Positions 7,554 to 14,482 of a DNA stretch of 64,000 nucleotides are shown piece by piece (position 1 is the stretch's first letter; each line of letters begins with the position of its first letter). Under the pieces are notes generated by a model that was not told the origin of the DNA, made no database searches, and was given only the letters and a program-made list of their open reading frames with translations. The translations under genes and the position numbers were made by a program. The stretch is from DASZTV01 sp035550655. Its GTDB lineage: Bacteria; Actinomycetota; Actinomycetes; JAFAQI01. The stretch covers positions 10,327-74,326 of the forward strand of contig DASZOU010000030.1 in NCBI GenBank assembly GCA_035550655.1, read 5' to 3'.

Positions 7554-9011
7554 TCAGGACCGGGTACGGCGGATGGCGTCCTGCCAGCGGGCATAGCCCG
7601 CGTCGTCTCGTCGCTCCGGCTCGAAGCGCTTGTTCAGCTGCCAGGTGGCGCGAAGCTCGTCGCGTGAGCTCCACACGCCCGTTGCCAGTCCGGAGAGGAA
7701 CGCCGCGCCCAGAGCTGTCGTCTCTGCCACCTGCGGCCGGCGTACCGGCACCTGGAGCTCCGTGGCCTGCAGCTGGCAGAGCAGATCGTTGGCTGACGCG
7801 CCCCCGTCGACCGACAGCTCCGGCAGCGTGACGCCCGCGTCGCGGACCATCACGTCGACCACGTCGCGGACCTCGAAGGCGATCGCTTCCAAGGTGGCGC
7901 GGACGAGATGCGCCCGCGTCGTTCCCCTGGTGATCCCGGTGATCGTGCCCCTCGCGTCGGGATCCCAGTGGGGCGCACCGAGCCCGGTGAGTGCCGGCAC
8001 GAACACGACGCCACCCGCGTCGGGGACGCTGCGCGCAACCGCTTCGGTCTCTGCGGCGGTGCTGATGATGCCGAGCCCGTCGCGCAGCCACTGCACGGCT
8101 GCGCCGGTGACGAAGATCGCGCCCTCCAGCGCGTAGACGAGCCCGTCGCCGGTGTCCCATGCCACGGTCGTGAGCAGCCCCGCGTCGGACCGGACCGGTT
8201 GGCTGCCGGTGTTGACGAGGACGAACGACCCGGTGCCGTAGGTGCACTTGCTCTCGCCGTCGTCGAAGCACGCCTGGCCGAACAGCGCAGCCTGCTGGTC
8301 GCCGGCGATCCCGGCGACAGGCAGGTCGAGGCCGAGGAATGCCGCGGGGTTGGTCCTGCCGAACTCGCCGCTGGAGGGCCGAACCTCGGGCAGGGCGGCG
8401 GGCGGGACCTTCAGCAGCTCGCACAGCTCCTCGCTCCAGCCGCCCGCAACGATGTCGAAGAGCAACGTGCGGCTCGCGTTGCTCGGGTCGGTGACGTGCG
8501 CCGCGCCCGCGGTGAGCCTCGCGACGAGGTAGGAGTCGACAGTCCCGACGGCCACGTCGCCCGACCGGACCCCGGCCCAGGCCGGGTCGTTGTCGGCGAG
8601 CCAGGCGAGCTTCGTTCCCGTGAAGTACGGGTCGAGCCGAAGGCCGGTCAGGTCCGCGACGCGGGGCTCGTGGCCGGCGTCGCGAAGCTGCTCGCACAAC
8701 GTCGCCGTACGCCGGTCCTGCCACACGATCGCGCGCCGCGGGGCGGCGAGGGTACGGCGGTCCCACAGGACAGCGGTCTCGCGCTGGTTCGTGATGCCGA
8801 TCGAGGATGGGGGCTCGGGCGCCGCCGCCAGCGCCGAGCGGCAGGCGGCCAGGGTGGCCTGCCAGATCTCCTCAGGCTCGTGTTCCACCCAACCCGGCTC
8901 GGGGAAGTGCTGCGGGAACTCCTGGTATCCGCGCGAGCCGATCCGGCCGTCCGCCGTGACGACTAGCGCGGTGACGCCGGTGGTCCCGGCATCGATCGCG
9001 AGAACCGTCAT
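7554..9011 (-). CDS. glpK: Glycerol kinase
   Basis: ATP-dependent phosphorylation of glycerol to sn-glycerol 3-phosphate. The 485-residue FGGY-family protein shows the phosphate-binding MTVLAIDAGTTGV start, GITNQRETAVLWDRRT, the substrate loop IVWQDRRT, PYFTGTKLAWLAD, GDQQAALFGQ, KCTYGTGSFVL, the second ATP motif TGLGAPHWDPDARGTI and the adenosine motif VDGGASANDLLCQLQAT. Length is close to family norm (about 500). The ATG overlaps the stop of the upstream DUF1028 gene (ATGA), so the two are translated as a unit from one promoter, an unusual pairing. Other FGGY sugar kinases are possible, but the GITNQRE and TGTKL blocks are typical of GlpK. Confidence 0.9.
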   Translation of the reverse strand: MTVLAIDAGTTGVTALVVTADGRIGSRGYQEFPQHFPEPGWVEHEPEEIWQATLAACRSALAAAPEPPSSIGITNQRETAVLWDRRTLAAPRRAIVWQDRRTATLCEQLRDAGHEPRVADLTGLRLDPYFTGTKLAWLADNDPAWAGVRSGDVAVGTVDSYLVARLTAGAAHVTDPSNASRTLLFDIVAGGWSEELCELLKVPPAALPEVRPSSGEFGRTNPAAFLGLDLPVAGIAGDQQAALFGQACFDDGESKCTYGTGSFVLVNTGSQPVRSDAGLLTTVAWDTGDGLVYALEGAIFVTGAAVQWLRDGLGIISTAAETEAVARSVPDAGGVVFVPALTGLGAPHWDPDARGTITGITRGTTRAHLVRATLEAIAFEVRDVVDVMVRDAGVTLPELSVDGGASANDLLCQLQATELQVPVRRPQVAETTALGAAFLSGLATGVWSSRDELRATWQLNKRFEPERRDDAGYARWQDAIRRTRS

Positions 9012-9835
9012 GGCGAGAGCTTCCGCAGCTGGTCGAGCACCAGAGGGTCGATCTTGCCGGGCATGAGGCGCTCCTCGTAGTTCTCGATGCCGGCCCAGCT
9101 CGACAGTGCGGCCTCGAGGTCGTCGTCACGGTGCCCTAGTCGCGCCAGCCGATCGGTCACCTCATCGCGCAGCGAGCCTTCGAGCGGCAAGGCCGACGCC
9201 GGGTCCGGCTTGGTGAAGTAGATGTCATGCAGGTCCAGCAACCGCTCCAGCTCGCCAACCGGATCCGGATCGTCATCGACCCGCAGGTCGGCGTAGACAT
9301 CGCTGCCGCCGCCGTACCCGCCGTCGGGGGTCACCACGAGCAGGGCCGCGCTCTGCCGCCCGCGCCGGTCCCCGCCGGCGATGTCACCCGCTGCCAGAGC
9401 GGCGAGCAGGCGCCGCCCGAGCGGGGCGGCGCGGTCGGCGTCCTGCCAGGCGCTGTCCATCGCCGCGACGACCTCCGGACCGGTCAGGATGTTGCCTTGG
9501 ATCGCGTAACCGTCGCCGGCGATCCCGCCCGCCCACGCATGGCAGCCGGCGCCGGTGTACGTCGCTGCACCGCCGGCTCCGTCCACGACGGCCGCCTGCC
9601 GCTGGTCGCGGCTCTCGTCGGCAGCGATGAGTGCGTCGAGGGTCGCGGCGGCGCTGCGCCCCTCGGCGAGCAACGCGAGGCCATCGGGCCGATACGCGAG
9701 GTTGGCGAGGGCCTGCGTCGCGATCGCCCCGACGCCGGCGCGCGCGGCCGGCACCGCGGCGCCGACCGCCAGGAACTTCGAGGCGACGGCGACGCCCCAC
9801 GCACTGCCGTCGGTCGCGACGATCGAGAACGTCAC
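9008..9835 (-). CDS. DUF1028 (Ntn-hydrolase-like) protein
   Basis: A 275-residue protein that begins directly with the DUF1028 core TFSIVATDGSAWGVAVASKFLAVGAAVPAARAGVGAIATQA, typical of the family whose fold resembles N-terminal nucleophile hydrolases. Blocks DAARDQRQAAVVD-like and CHAWAGGIAGDGYAIQGNILTG are present, then a variable end. The GTG at 9835 is chosen because the family starts here and because a TATGCT hexamer lies 8 nt upstream. No biochemical role is established for the family as far as I know. It is the first gene of the pair with glpK, divergent from pfkA across only 25 bp. Confidence 0.8.
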   Translation of the reverse strand: MTFSIVATDGSAWGVAVASKFLAVGAAVPAARAGVGAIATQALANLAYRPDGLALLAEGRSAAATLDALIAADESRDQRQAAVVDGAGGAATYTGAGCHAWAGGIAGDGYAIQGNILTGPEVVAAMDSAWQDADRAAPLGRRLLAALAAGDIAGGDRRGRQSAALLVVTPDGGYGGGSDVYADLRVDDDPDPVGELERLLDLHDIYFTKPDPASALPLEGSLRDEVTDRLARLGHRDDDLEAALSSWAGIENYEERLMPGKIDPLVLDQLRKLSP

Positions 9836-9838
9836 GAG

Positions 9839-9858
9839 ACCGGAGCATAGGCTCCGGT
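9839..9858. promoter_or_regulatory. Palindromic bidirectional promoter/operator
   Basis: A perfect inverted repeat with 8-bp arms ACCGGAGC and GCTCCGGT around ATAG fills most of the 25 bp between the divergent starts at 9835 and 9861. Each strand carries a -10-like hexamer inside it: TAGGCT (9848-9853, plus) 7 nt before the pfkA ATG, and TATGCT (9849-9844, minus) 8 nt before the DUF1028 GTG. Both messages would be leaderless. The palindrome may also bind a dimeric regulator. Confidence 0.55.
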
Positions 9859-9860
9859 CC

Positions 9861-10886
9861 ATGCGCATCGGAGTCCTCACCGGCGGCGGCGACTGCCCCG
9901 GGTTGAACGCCGTGATCCGGGCCGCGGTCCGGAAGGGCACCCAGATCTACGGGCATCGCTTCGTCGGCTTCCGTGACGGCTGGAAGGGACCCCTCGAGGG
10001 CCTGACCATGCCGCTCGATGTGGAGGCGACGCGAGGCATCCTGCCCCGCGGCGGCACGATCCTCGGCTCGTCGAGGACCAATCCGCTCAAGGTCGAGGGC
10101 GGCATCGAGAAGATCCGGGCCACTCTCGCGGCCGAGCAGGTGGACGCGCTGATCGCGATCGGCGGCGAGGACACCCTGGGGGTCGCCACGGTCCTCGCCG
10201 GCGAGGGCCTGACGGTGGTCGGGGTGCCCAAGACCATCGACAACGACCTGGGCGCGACGGACTACACGTTCGGCTTCGACACCGCCGTGCAGATCGCGGT
10301 TGACGCCATCGACCGGCTTCACACGACGGCGGAGTCCCATCACCGGGTACTCATCGTCGAGGTCATGGGCCGCCACGCCGGCTGGATCGCCCTTCACTCC
10401 GGGCTGGCCGGCGGAGCCAACGTGATCCTCATCCCGGAGCGCCGCTTCGACATCGACCAGGTGTGCGCGTACATCGAGCAGCGGTTCGACTCCCACTACG
10501 CGCCGATCGTCGTGGTTGCGGAGGGGGCAACGCCGGCTGAGGGGACCATGGCGCTGCAGGACCAAGGCGTCGACTCGTTCGGTCATGTGCGGCTCGGCGG
10601 AATCGGCGCGGTGCTGGAGCGGGAGATCGGCGACCGCACCGGCAAAGAGGCGCGGGCGACCGTTCTCGGACACGTTCAGCGCGGCGGCACGCCCACGGCG
10701 TACGACCGAGTCCTCGCCACGCGGTTCGGCCTGCACGCGATCGACGCGGTCCACGACGGCGCGTCCGGGGTGATGGTCGCGTTGCGGGGGACGGACATCG
10801 TCCGAGTGCCGCTGGAGGAGGCGACCCGGGAGCTGAAGACGGTGTCGTTGGAGCGGTACGCCGAGGTCGAGGTCTTCTTCGGCTAG
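9861..10886 (+). CDS. pfkA: Phosphofructokinase, residues of the PPi-dependent type
   Basis: Makes fructose 1,6-bisphosphate from fructose 6-phosphate in glycolysis. The 341-residue protein has GVLTGGGDCPGLNAVIR, the central PKTIDNDLGATDYTFGFDTA catalytic block, and EVMGRHAGWIALHSG. At the two places that separate donors in this family (Escherichia coli numbering, which happens to match here) it has Asp104 (GGED) and Lys124 (PKTIDND), the pair expected for pyrophosphate rather than ATP; ATP enzymes of the same actinobacterial group have Gly at 104. PPi use is therefore likely but not proved. The ATG at 9861 follows a palindromic promoter with no room for a ribosome binding site. Its stop overlaps the stop of the convergent gene. 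Confidence 0.88.
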   Translation: MRIGVLTGGGDCPGLNAVIRAAVRKGTQIYGHRFVGFRDGWKGPLEGLTMPLDVEATRGILPRGGTILGSSRTNPLKVEGGIEKIRATLAAEQVDALIAIGGEDTLGVATVLAGEGLTVVGVPKTIDNDLGATDYTFGFDTAVQIAVDAIDRLHTTAESHHRVLIVEVMGRHAGWIALHSGLAGGANVILIPERRFDIDQVCAYIEQRFDSHYAPIVVVAEGATPAEGTMALQDQGVDSFGHVRLGGIGAVLEREIGDRTGKEARATVLGHVQRGGTPTAYDRVLATRFGLHAIDAVHDGASGVMVALRGTDIVRVPLEEATRELKTVSLERYAEVEVFFG

Positions 10887-12199
10887 AGCTGCTGCATGAA
10901 CGTCGCGGTGGCGGACTGATCGCCGTTCGTGGCAGTGACCCGGCGGGTGCCAGGGAGAACGGCATTGGCGACGACCGTGACGGCGAACGTCCCGTCGGCG
11001 CTGACGCGGGTGCCGGCTTGGGGCTTGCCCGCGTAGGAGACCGATACGTGGCTGCCCGGCGTCCAGCCCGCGCCGGCCACCTCGATGTTGGTGCCGGAAC
11101 GCCCGGAGCTTGGCGAAAGGGCGATGCTCGCGCGAACCGGCGTCGAGGATGTGGGGGGTGGGGGCAGCGGTGTCACCGAGAACGTCGGCGCGCTCGACAG
11201 CGACGGCGTCGCGGACGGCGAGGCGGAGCGATGCCGGTGCGGCGAGGGTGAGACCGAGAACGACGGGGTGACCGACGCGAGGCTCGGCGGCGGGCTCGGT
11301 GCCAGCGGCCCGAGCGAACGGTGCGCGCGGCTGATCGCACCGACGCCCACTCCCAGCGCGACCGCGAGGACAACCGCGATCACCGCGATGATCGGCGACA
11401 CCGGGGGTCCCGGGTCGTGGTCCTCGTCGACCGCGCGCAGTACGGCGTCGTGGCTGGGCAACGCCTCGGCGGCGCTCTGCGCGACGCGATCGATGAGTGC
11501 CTCGCGGGCGTCGTCGGGCAGGGCGATGATCGGCAGCCCGGCAGCGAGCCGTCGACCGCGCGCGAGGGTCTCGAGCACCTCCTCGCACGCCGCGCAGTTC
11601 GCCACGTGCCGGCGCAGCGGCGCAGCTCGCGGCGAGTCCAGTGAGTCGTCGGCGAGGCGACTCAGCGAGGTGATGTCGACGATCGTTCGACCGCTGTGCC
11701 CGCCAAGGTCGGGCGCCGGCCGCTCGTCGTAGCTCTCGACGAGCGCGAGCCGGCCCTTGGCGGTCAGGTCGGCGGCAGCGTCGGAGCCGCGCCGAAGCGC
11801 GACGCCCACGGCCTGCGGCGGAAGGTCATACGCGTCACGGAGGATCACCGCGTCTCGCTGCCCGTCCTCCAGGCTGGCGAGCGCCGCGCGTACCCGCTCC
11901 TCGCTCTCCGTGCCGGCGAGCATGCTGGTCGTCTCGTCATCACCCGCGGTTGCCTGGCGGCGGGCGGCGGTCGTCGTCTCGACCGCGCGGGCGAACCACC
12001 AGCCGGCCAGGTCGATGACCGTCTCGGGTGCGTTGACCACTGCGTCGAGGAGCGCGAGGGCGTGCGTCTCCAGGACGTCGATCGCCTCGACCGGAGGGAT
12101 GCCGCGCCGGCGCAACAGGTCGTTGACGCGGTCGGCATACACACGAACCGCGCTGACGAAGTCGTCGGCGGAGACGAGAGCGACGACGTCGCGTGGCAC
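10883..12199 (-). CDS. Sigma-factor-like / anti-sigma zinc-finger / Ig-like fusion protein
   Basis: A 438-residue single chain. Residues ~12-80 look like a weak sigma region 2 and residues ~100-155 (ERVRAALASLEDGQRDAVILRDAYDLPPQAVGVALRRG) like region 4. A zinc-binding anti-sigma signature HxxxCxxC follows (His198, Cys202, Cys205 in HVANCAAC). A membrane helix spans ~268-292 (VSPIIAVIAVVLAVALGVGVGAI), then a Ser/Pro-rich stalk (293-355) and an Ig/IPT-like C-terminus (IALSPSSGRSGTNIEVAGAGWTPGSHVSVSY). So a cytoplasmic sigma-like part and a ZAS part are tied to an outside domain. The GTG at 12199 has a TAAGGT hexamer 6 nt upstream. Whether the sigma part still binds promoters is unknown; region 2 is poorly conserved. 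Confidence 0.65.
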   Translation of the reverse strand: MPRDVVALVSADDFVSAVRVYADRVNDLLRRRGIPPVEAIDVLETHALALLDAVVNAPETVIDLAGWWFARAVETTTAARRQATAGDDETTSMLAGTESEERVRAALASLEDGQRDAVILRDAYDLPPQAVGVALRRGSDAAADLTAKGRLALVESYDERPAPDLGGHSGRTIVDITSLSRLADDSLDSPRAAPLRRHVANCAACEEVLETLARGRRLAAGLPIIALPDDAREALIDRVAQSAAEALPSHDAVLRAVDEDHDPGPPVSPIIAVIAVVLAVALGVGVGAISRAHRSLGPLAPSPPPSLASVTPSFSVSPSPHRHRSASPSATPSLSSAPTFSVTPLPPPPTSSTPVRASIALSPSSGRSGTNIEVAGAGWTPGSHVSVSYAGKPQAGTRVSADGTFAVTVVANAVLPGTRRVTATNGDQSATATFMQQL

Positions 12200-12205
12200 C
12201 CGGCT

Positions 12206-12222
12206 ACCTTATGGCTGCCATA
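12206..12222. promoter_or_regulatory. Divergent promoter region with short palindrome
   Basis: Between the sigma-like gene (GTG 12199, minus) and threonine aldolase (GTG 12248, plus). TAAGGT (12211-12206, minus) lies 6 nt before the minus-strand start, suggesting a leaderless message. A TATGGC/GCCATA palindrome with a 1-bp centre occupies 12210-12222. On the plus strand a GGAGG ribosome binding site stands at 12235-12239. Confidence 0.4.
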
Positions 12223-12247
12223 GGGCAGCAGTCGGGAGGCAACACGC

Positions 12248-13285
12248 GTGGCAGACATCGTGGATCTGCGCAGCGACACCGTGACGCGTCCGACGGCTGC
12301 GATGCGCGAGGCAATGGCCGCCGCTGCTGTCGGCGACGATGTGTACGGCGAAGACCCGACCATCAACGAGCTCGAGTCCGAAGTCGCGGCGATGTTCGGT
12401 CATGAGGCAGCGGTGTTCGTGCCCAGCGGGACAATGGGCAACCTTGTCTCGCTGCGCCTGCTGTGCGGTGAGGGCGAGGAGCTGATCTGCGACGCGGACG
12501 CGCACATCGTCAGCTACGAGGCGGGCGCAGCGGCCGCTCACGGCGGGATACAGACGCGGACGCCGATCGTCGACCGTGGCCTGCTGTCGGCCGAGGTCGT
12601 GGCGCCGCAGCTGCGGGTGGCGGGCTACCACGCGGTCCCGACGACAGCGCTGGCCGTGGAACAGACCCACAACCGCGGCGGGGGATCGGTATACCCGATC
12701 GAGACGCTGCGGGAGCTACGGACGCTGGCCGACACCCACGCGGTCACCATGCACTGCGACGGAGCGCGGATCTGGAACGCCCACATCGCGAGTGGCGTGC
12801 GGTTGGCGGACTACGGCGCCCTGTTCGACACGATGTCTGTGTGTCTTAGCAAGGGCCTCGGGGCGCCGGTCGGCTCACTCGTGGTGATGCGCGACGGAAC
12901 GCGCGCTGAGAGAGCCCGCGACGTCCGGCACCGACTCGGTGGGGCGATGCGGCAGGCCGGGGTGCTTGCCGCGGCAGGCCTTTACGCCGTCCGGCATCAG
13001 CTCGCACGGTTGGCCGACGACCACGCCAGAGCCCGACGGCTGGCCGAGGGCGTTGCGGCGATTGCCCCAGGGGTTGTCGACCCGGCCGCAGTGGAGACGA
13101 ACATCGTGGTGCTCGAGCTGGCGGACGCCGCCGTCGACGCGGCTGGGCTGGCAGCGGCATGTGCCGCCGCCGACGTGCTGGTCTCCACACTTGCGCCGCG
13201 GCGGGTACGGCTGGTGACCCACCTCGACGTCGGCGACGAGGGCGTCGAACGCGCCCTCGCCGCGATCCGTGGTGCGCTCGGTTAA
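12248..13285 (+). CDS. ltaE: Low-specificity L-threonine aldolase
   Basis: PLP enzyme that splits L-threonine or allo-threonine to glycine and acetaldehyde. The 345-residue protein shows VDLRSDTVTRPT at the start, GDDVYGEDPTINELE, the PLP-stacking SGTMGNLVSLRLL, HCDGARIWNA (Asp that pairs with the pyridine nitrogen) and the Schiff-base lysine in SVCLSKGLGAPVGS. The GTG at 12248 has GGGAGG upstream. Beta-eliminating lyase relatives share this fold, so the exact amino acid preference is inferred. Convergent with the DAHP synthase gene, overlapping it by 4 bp at the stops. Confidence 0.85.
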   Translation: MADIVDLRSDTVTRPTAAMREAMAAAAVGDDVYGEDPTINELESEVAAMFGHEAAVFVPSGTMGNLVSLRLLCGEGEELICDADAHIVSYEAGAAAAHGGIQTRTPIVDRGLLSAEVVAPQLRVAGYHAVPTTALAVEQTHNRGGGSVYPIETLRELRTLADTHAVTMHCDGARIWNAHIASGVRLADYGALFDTMSVCLSKGLGAPVGSLVVMRDGTRAERARDVRHRLGGAMRQAGVLAAAGLYAVRHQLARLADDHARARRLAEGVAAIAPGVVDPAAVETNIVVLELADAAVDAAGLAAACAAADVLVSTLAPRRVRLVTHLDVGDEGVERALAAIRGALG

Positions 13286-14310
13286 TCCTCCGACGTCACG
13301 ACCCGCCGGCCGAGCATCGGCGGCATCTCACGAACCGCCTTGGTCAACGCCTCGAGGTCGACGTCGACCAGCGCCTGCGGGCCGTCGCACAGCGCGGCCC
13401 CGGGTTCGGGATGCAGGTCGACCATGATGGCGTCCGCGCCGACGGCGATCGCGGCTCGTGCCAGCGGCACGACGAGCTCCCGCTTGCCGCCCGCGTGCGA
13501 CGGGTCGACCATGACCGGCAGGTGCGACAGCGAGTGGACGACCGGCACAGCGCTGATGTCCAGCGTGTTGCGGTAGGCGGTCTCGAAGGTGCGAATGCCG
13601 CGCTCGCACAGCACGATGTCGAGGTTGCCGCGCTGCGCGATGTACTCGGCCGCCATCAGCCATTCCTCGATCGTGGCGTTGAGGCCGCGCTTGAGCATGA
13701 CGGGCTTCCCTGCGCTGCCGACGGCTTGCAGCAGGGCGAAGTTCTGCATGTTGCGGGTGCCGATCTGCAGCATGTCCGCGTAGCTCGCGACGAGTGGGAC
13801 GTCGGCGGCGTCGACGACCTCGGTCACGACGGGAAGCCCCGTCTTCTCGCGAGCCTCGGCGAGGATCTTCAGGCCGGCCTCACCGAGACCCTGGAAGGCG
13901 TACGGCGAGGTCCGCGGCTTGTAGGCGCCGCCACGCAGCAGCACCGCGCCGGCTGCCTTCGCCATCTCGGCGGCGGCGATGGTTTGTTCCTCTGTCTCGA
14001 CGGCACAGGGACCGGCGATCAACGTGAACGTGTCGGGGCCGATAGGGACGCCGGCGACTTTGACTGTCGAGGTCTCGGGATGGTTCTCCCGGCTGACGAG
14101 CTTGTACGCCGAGGAGATCCGCACGACGTCGCTGACGCCGGGCAGCCCCGCGAGGTTGAGGGTCTCGAACCGCTCGACGTCGCCCACTAGACCGACGATC
14201 GTGCGGTGCACGCCGCGGCTGACGAACGCGGAGCCGCCGGCTGCCTCGACCGTCGCTACGACGGCCTCGACCTCCTCAGCGGTCGCGTCGGATGCCATCA
14301 CCACCACCAT
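13282..14310 (-). CDS. aroF: 3-deoxy-7-phosphoheptulonate (DAHP) synthase, type I-beta
   Basis: First enzyme of the shikimate pathway (PEP + erythrose 4-phosphate). The 342-residue protein has an N-terminal ferredoxin-like regulatory domain (residues ~1-70, MVVVMASDATAEEVEAVVATVEAAGGSAFV) and the barrel: IAGPCAVE, RGGAYKPRTSPYAFQGLG, EVVDAADV, QIGTRNMQNFALL, MLKRG, ERGIRTFE, DPSHAGGKRELV and MVDLHPEPGAALCDG. This architecture is the I-beta class; such N-terminal domains can bind aromatic end products. The ATG at 14310 follows AAGGAC. Upstream lies an attenuator with a Trp/Phe/Tyr-coding leader peptide (separate entries), so expression is likely tied to charging of aromatic tRNAs. Confidence 0.93.
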   Translation of the reverse strand: MVVVMASDATAEEVEAVVATVEAAGGSAFVSRGVHRTIVGLVGDVERFETLNLAGLPGVSDVVRISSAYKLVSRENHPETSTVKVAGVPIGPDTFTLIAGPCAVETEEQTIAAAEMAKAAGAVLLRGGAYKPRTSPYAFQGLGEAGLKILAEAREKTGLPVVTEVVDAADVPLVASYADMLQIGTRNMQNFALLQAVGSAGKPVMLKRGLNATIEEWLMAAEYIAQRGNLDIVLCERGIRTFETAYRNTLDISAVPVVHSLSHLPVMVDPSHAGGKRELVVPLARAAIAVGADAIMVDLHPEPGAALCDGPQALVDVDLEALTKAVREMPPMLGRRVVTSED

Positions 14311-14360
14311 CGCCTGTCCTTCCGAACGTCGTCACGGGCGGGAAAAGCCCGCTAGTCATC

Positions 14361-14390
14361 AAAAAAGCCCCGGGCGGTTTGCCCGGGGCT
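14361..14390 (-). terminator. Intrinsic terminator acting as aroF attenuator
   Basis: On the minus strand a perfect 10-bp stem AGCCCCGGGC/GCCCGGGGCT (14390-14381 and 14375-14366) with a 5-nt loop is followed at once by six U residues (14366-14361). It stands between the leader peptide and the aroF start. The leader segment at 14440-14432 (GUCCGGGCU) can pair with the first arm (14390-14382) with one bulged C, which would form the antiterminator. Confidence 0.88.
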
Positions 14391-14409
14391 CGTCTAAGCG
14401 GAGTACGCG

Positions 14410-14469
14410 CTACTCCACCCGATCGAGCATCAGCCCGGACCCGGTGAAATAGCCAAACCAGCGCGCCAC
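14410..14469 (-). CDS. Aromatic leader peptide of the aroF attenuator
   Basis: A 19-codon open frame, GTG 14469 to TAG 14412-14410, encoding MARWFGYFTGSGLMLDRVE. Four of residues 4-8 are aromatic (Trp4, Phe5, Tyr7, Phe8), so a ribosome should pause here when charged Trp-, Phe- or Tyr-tRNA is short. The stop codon lies in a small hairpin GGAGTA/TACTCC (14416-14411 and 14405-14400). There is no clear ribosome binding site, but a TAGAGT hexamer 7 nt upstream of the GTG suggests a leaderless transcript. The coding role is inferred from codon content, position and the terminator that follows. Confidence 0.8.
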   Translation of the reverse strand: MARWFGYFTGSGLMLDRVE

Positions 14470-14476
14470 GAGAAGC

Positions 14477-14482
14477 ACTCTA
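14477..14482 (-). promoter_or_regulatory. -10 element of the aroF leader transcript
   Basis: TAGAGT on the minus strand (14482-14477), 7 nt before the GTG of the leader peptide. It includes the stop codon of the upstream EamA gene. No convincing -35 is visible. Confidence 0.45.

Noticed and set aside
9384..11588. 734-codon minus-strand frame
   Set aside because: Antisense to pfkA and out of frame with DUF1028 and the sigma-like gene.
14341..14356. Small GCGGG-CTTTT-CCCGC hairpin between the attenuator and aroF
   Set aside because: Only five base pairs and no U tract at its 3' side on the minus strand; not a second terminator.
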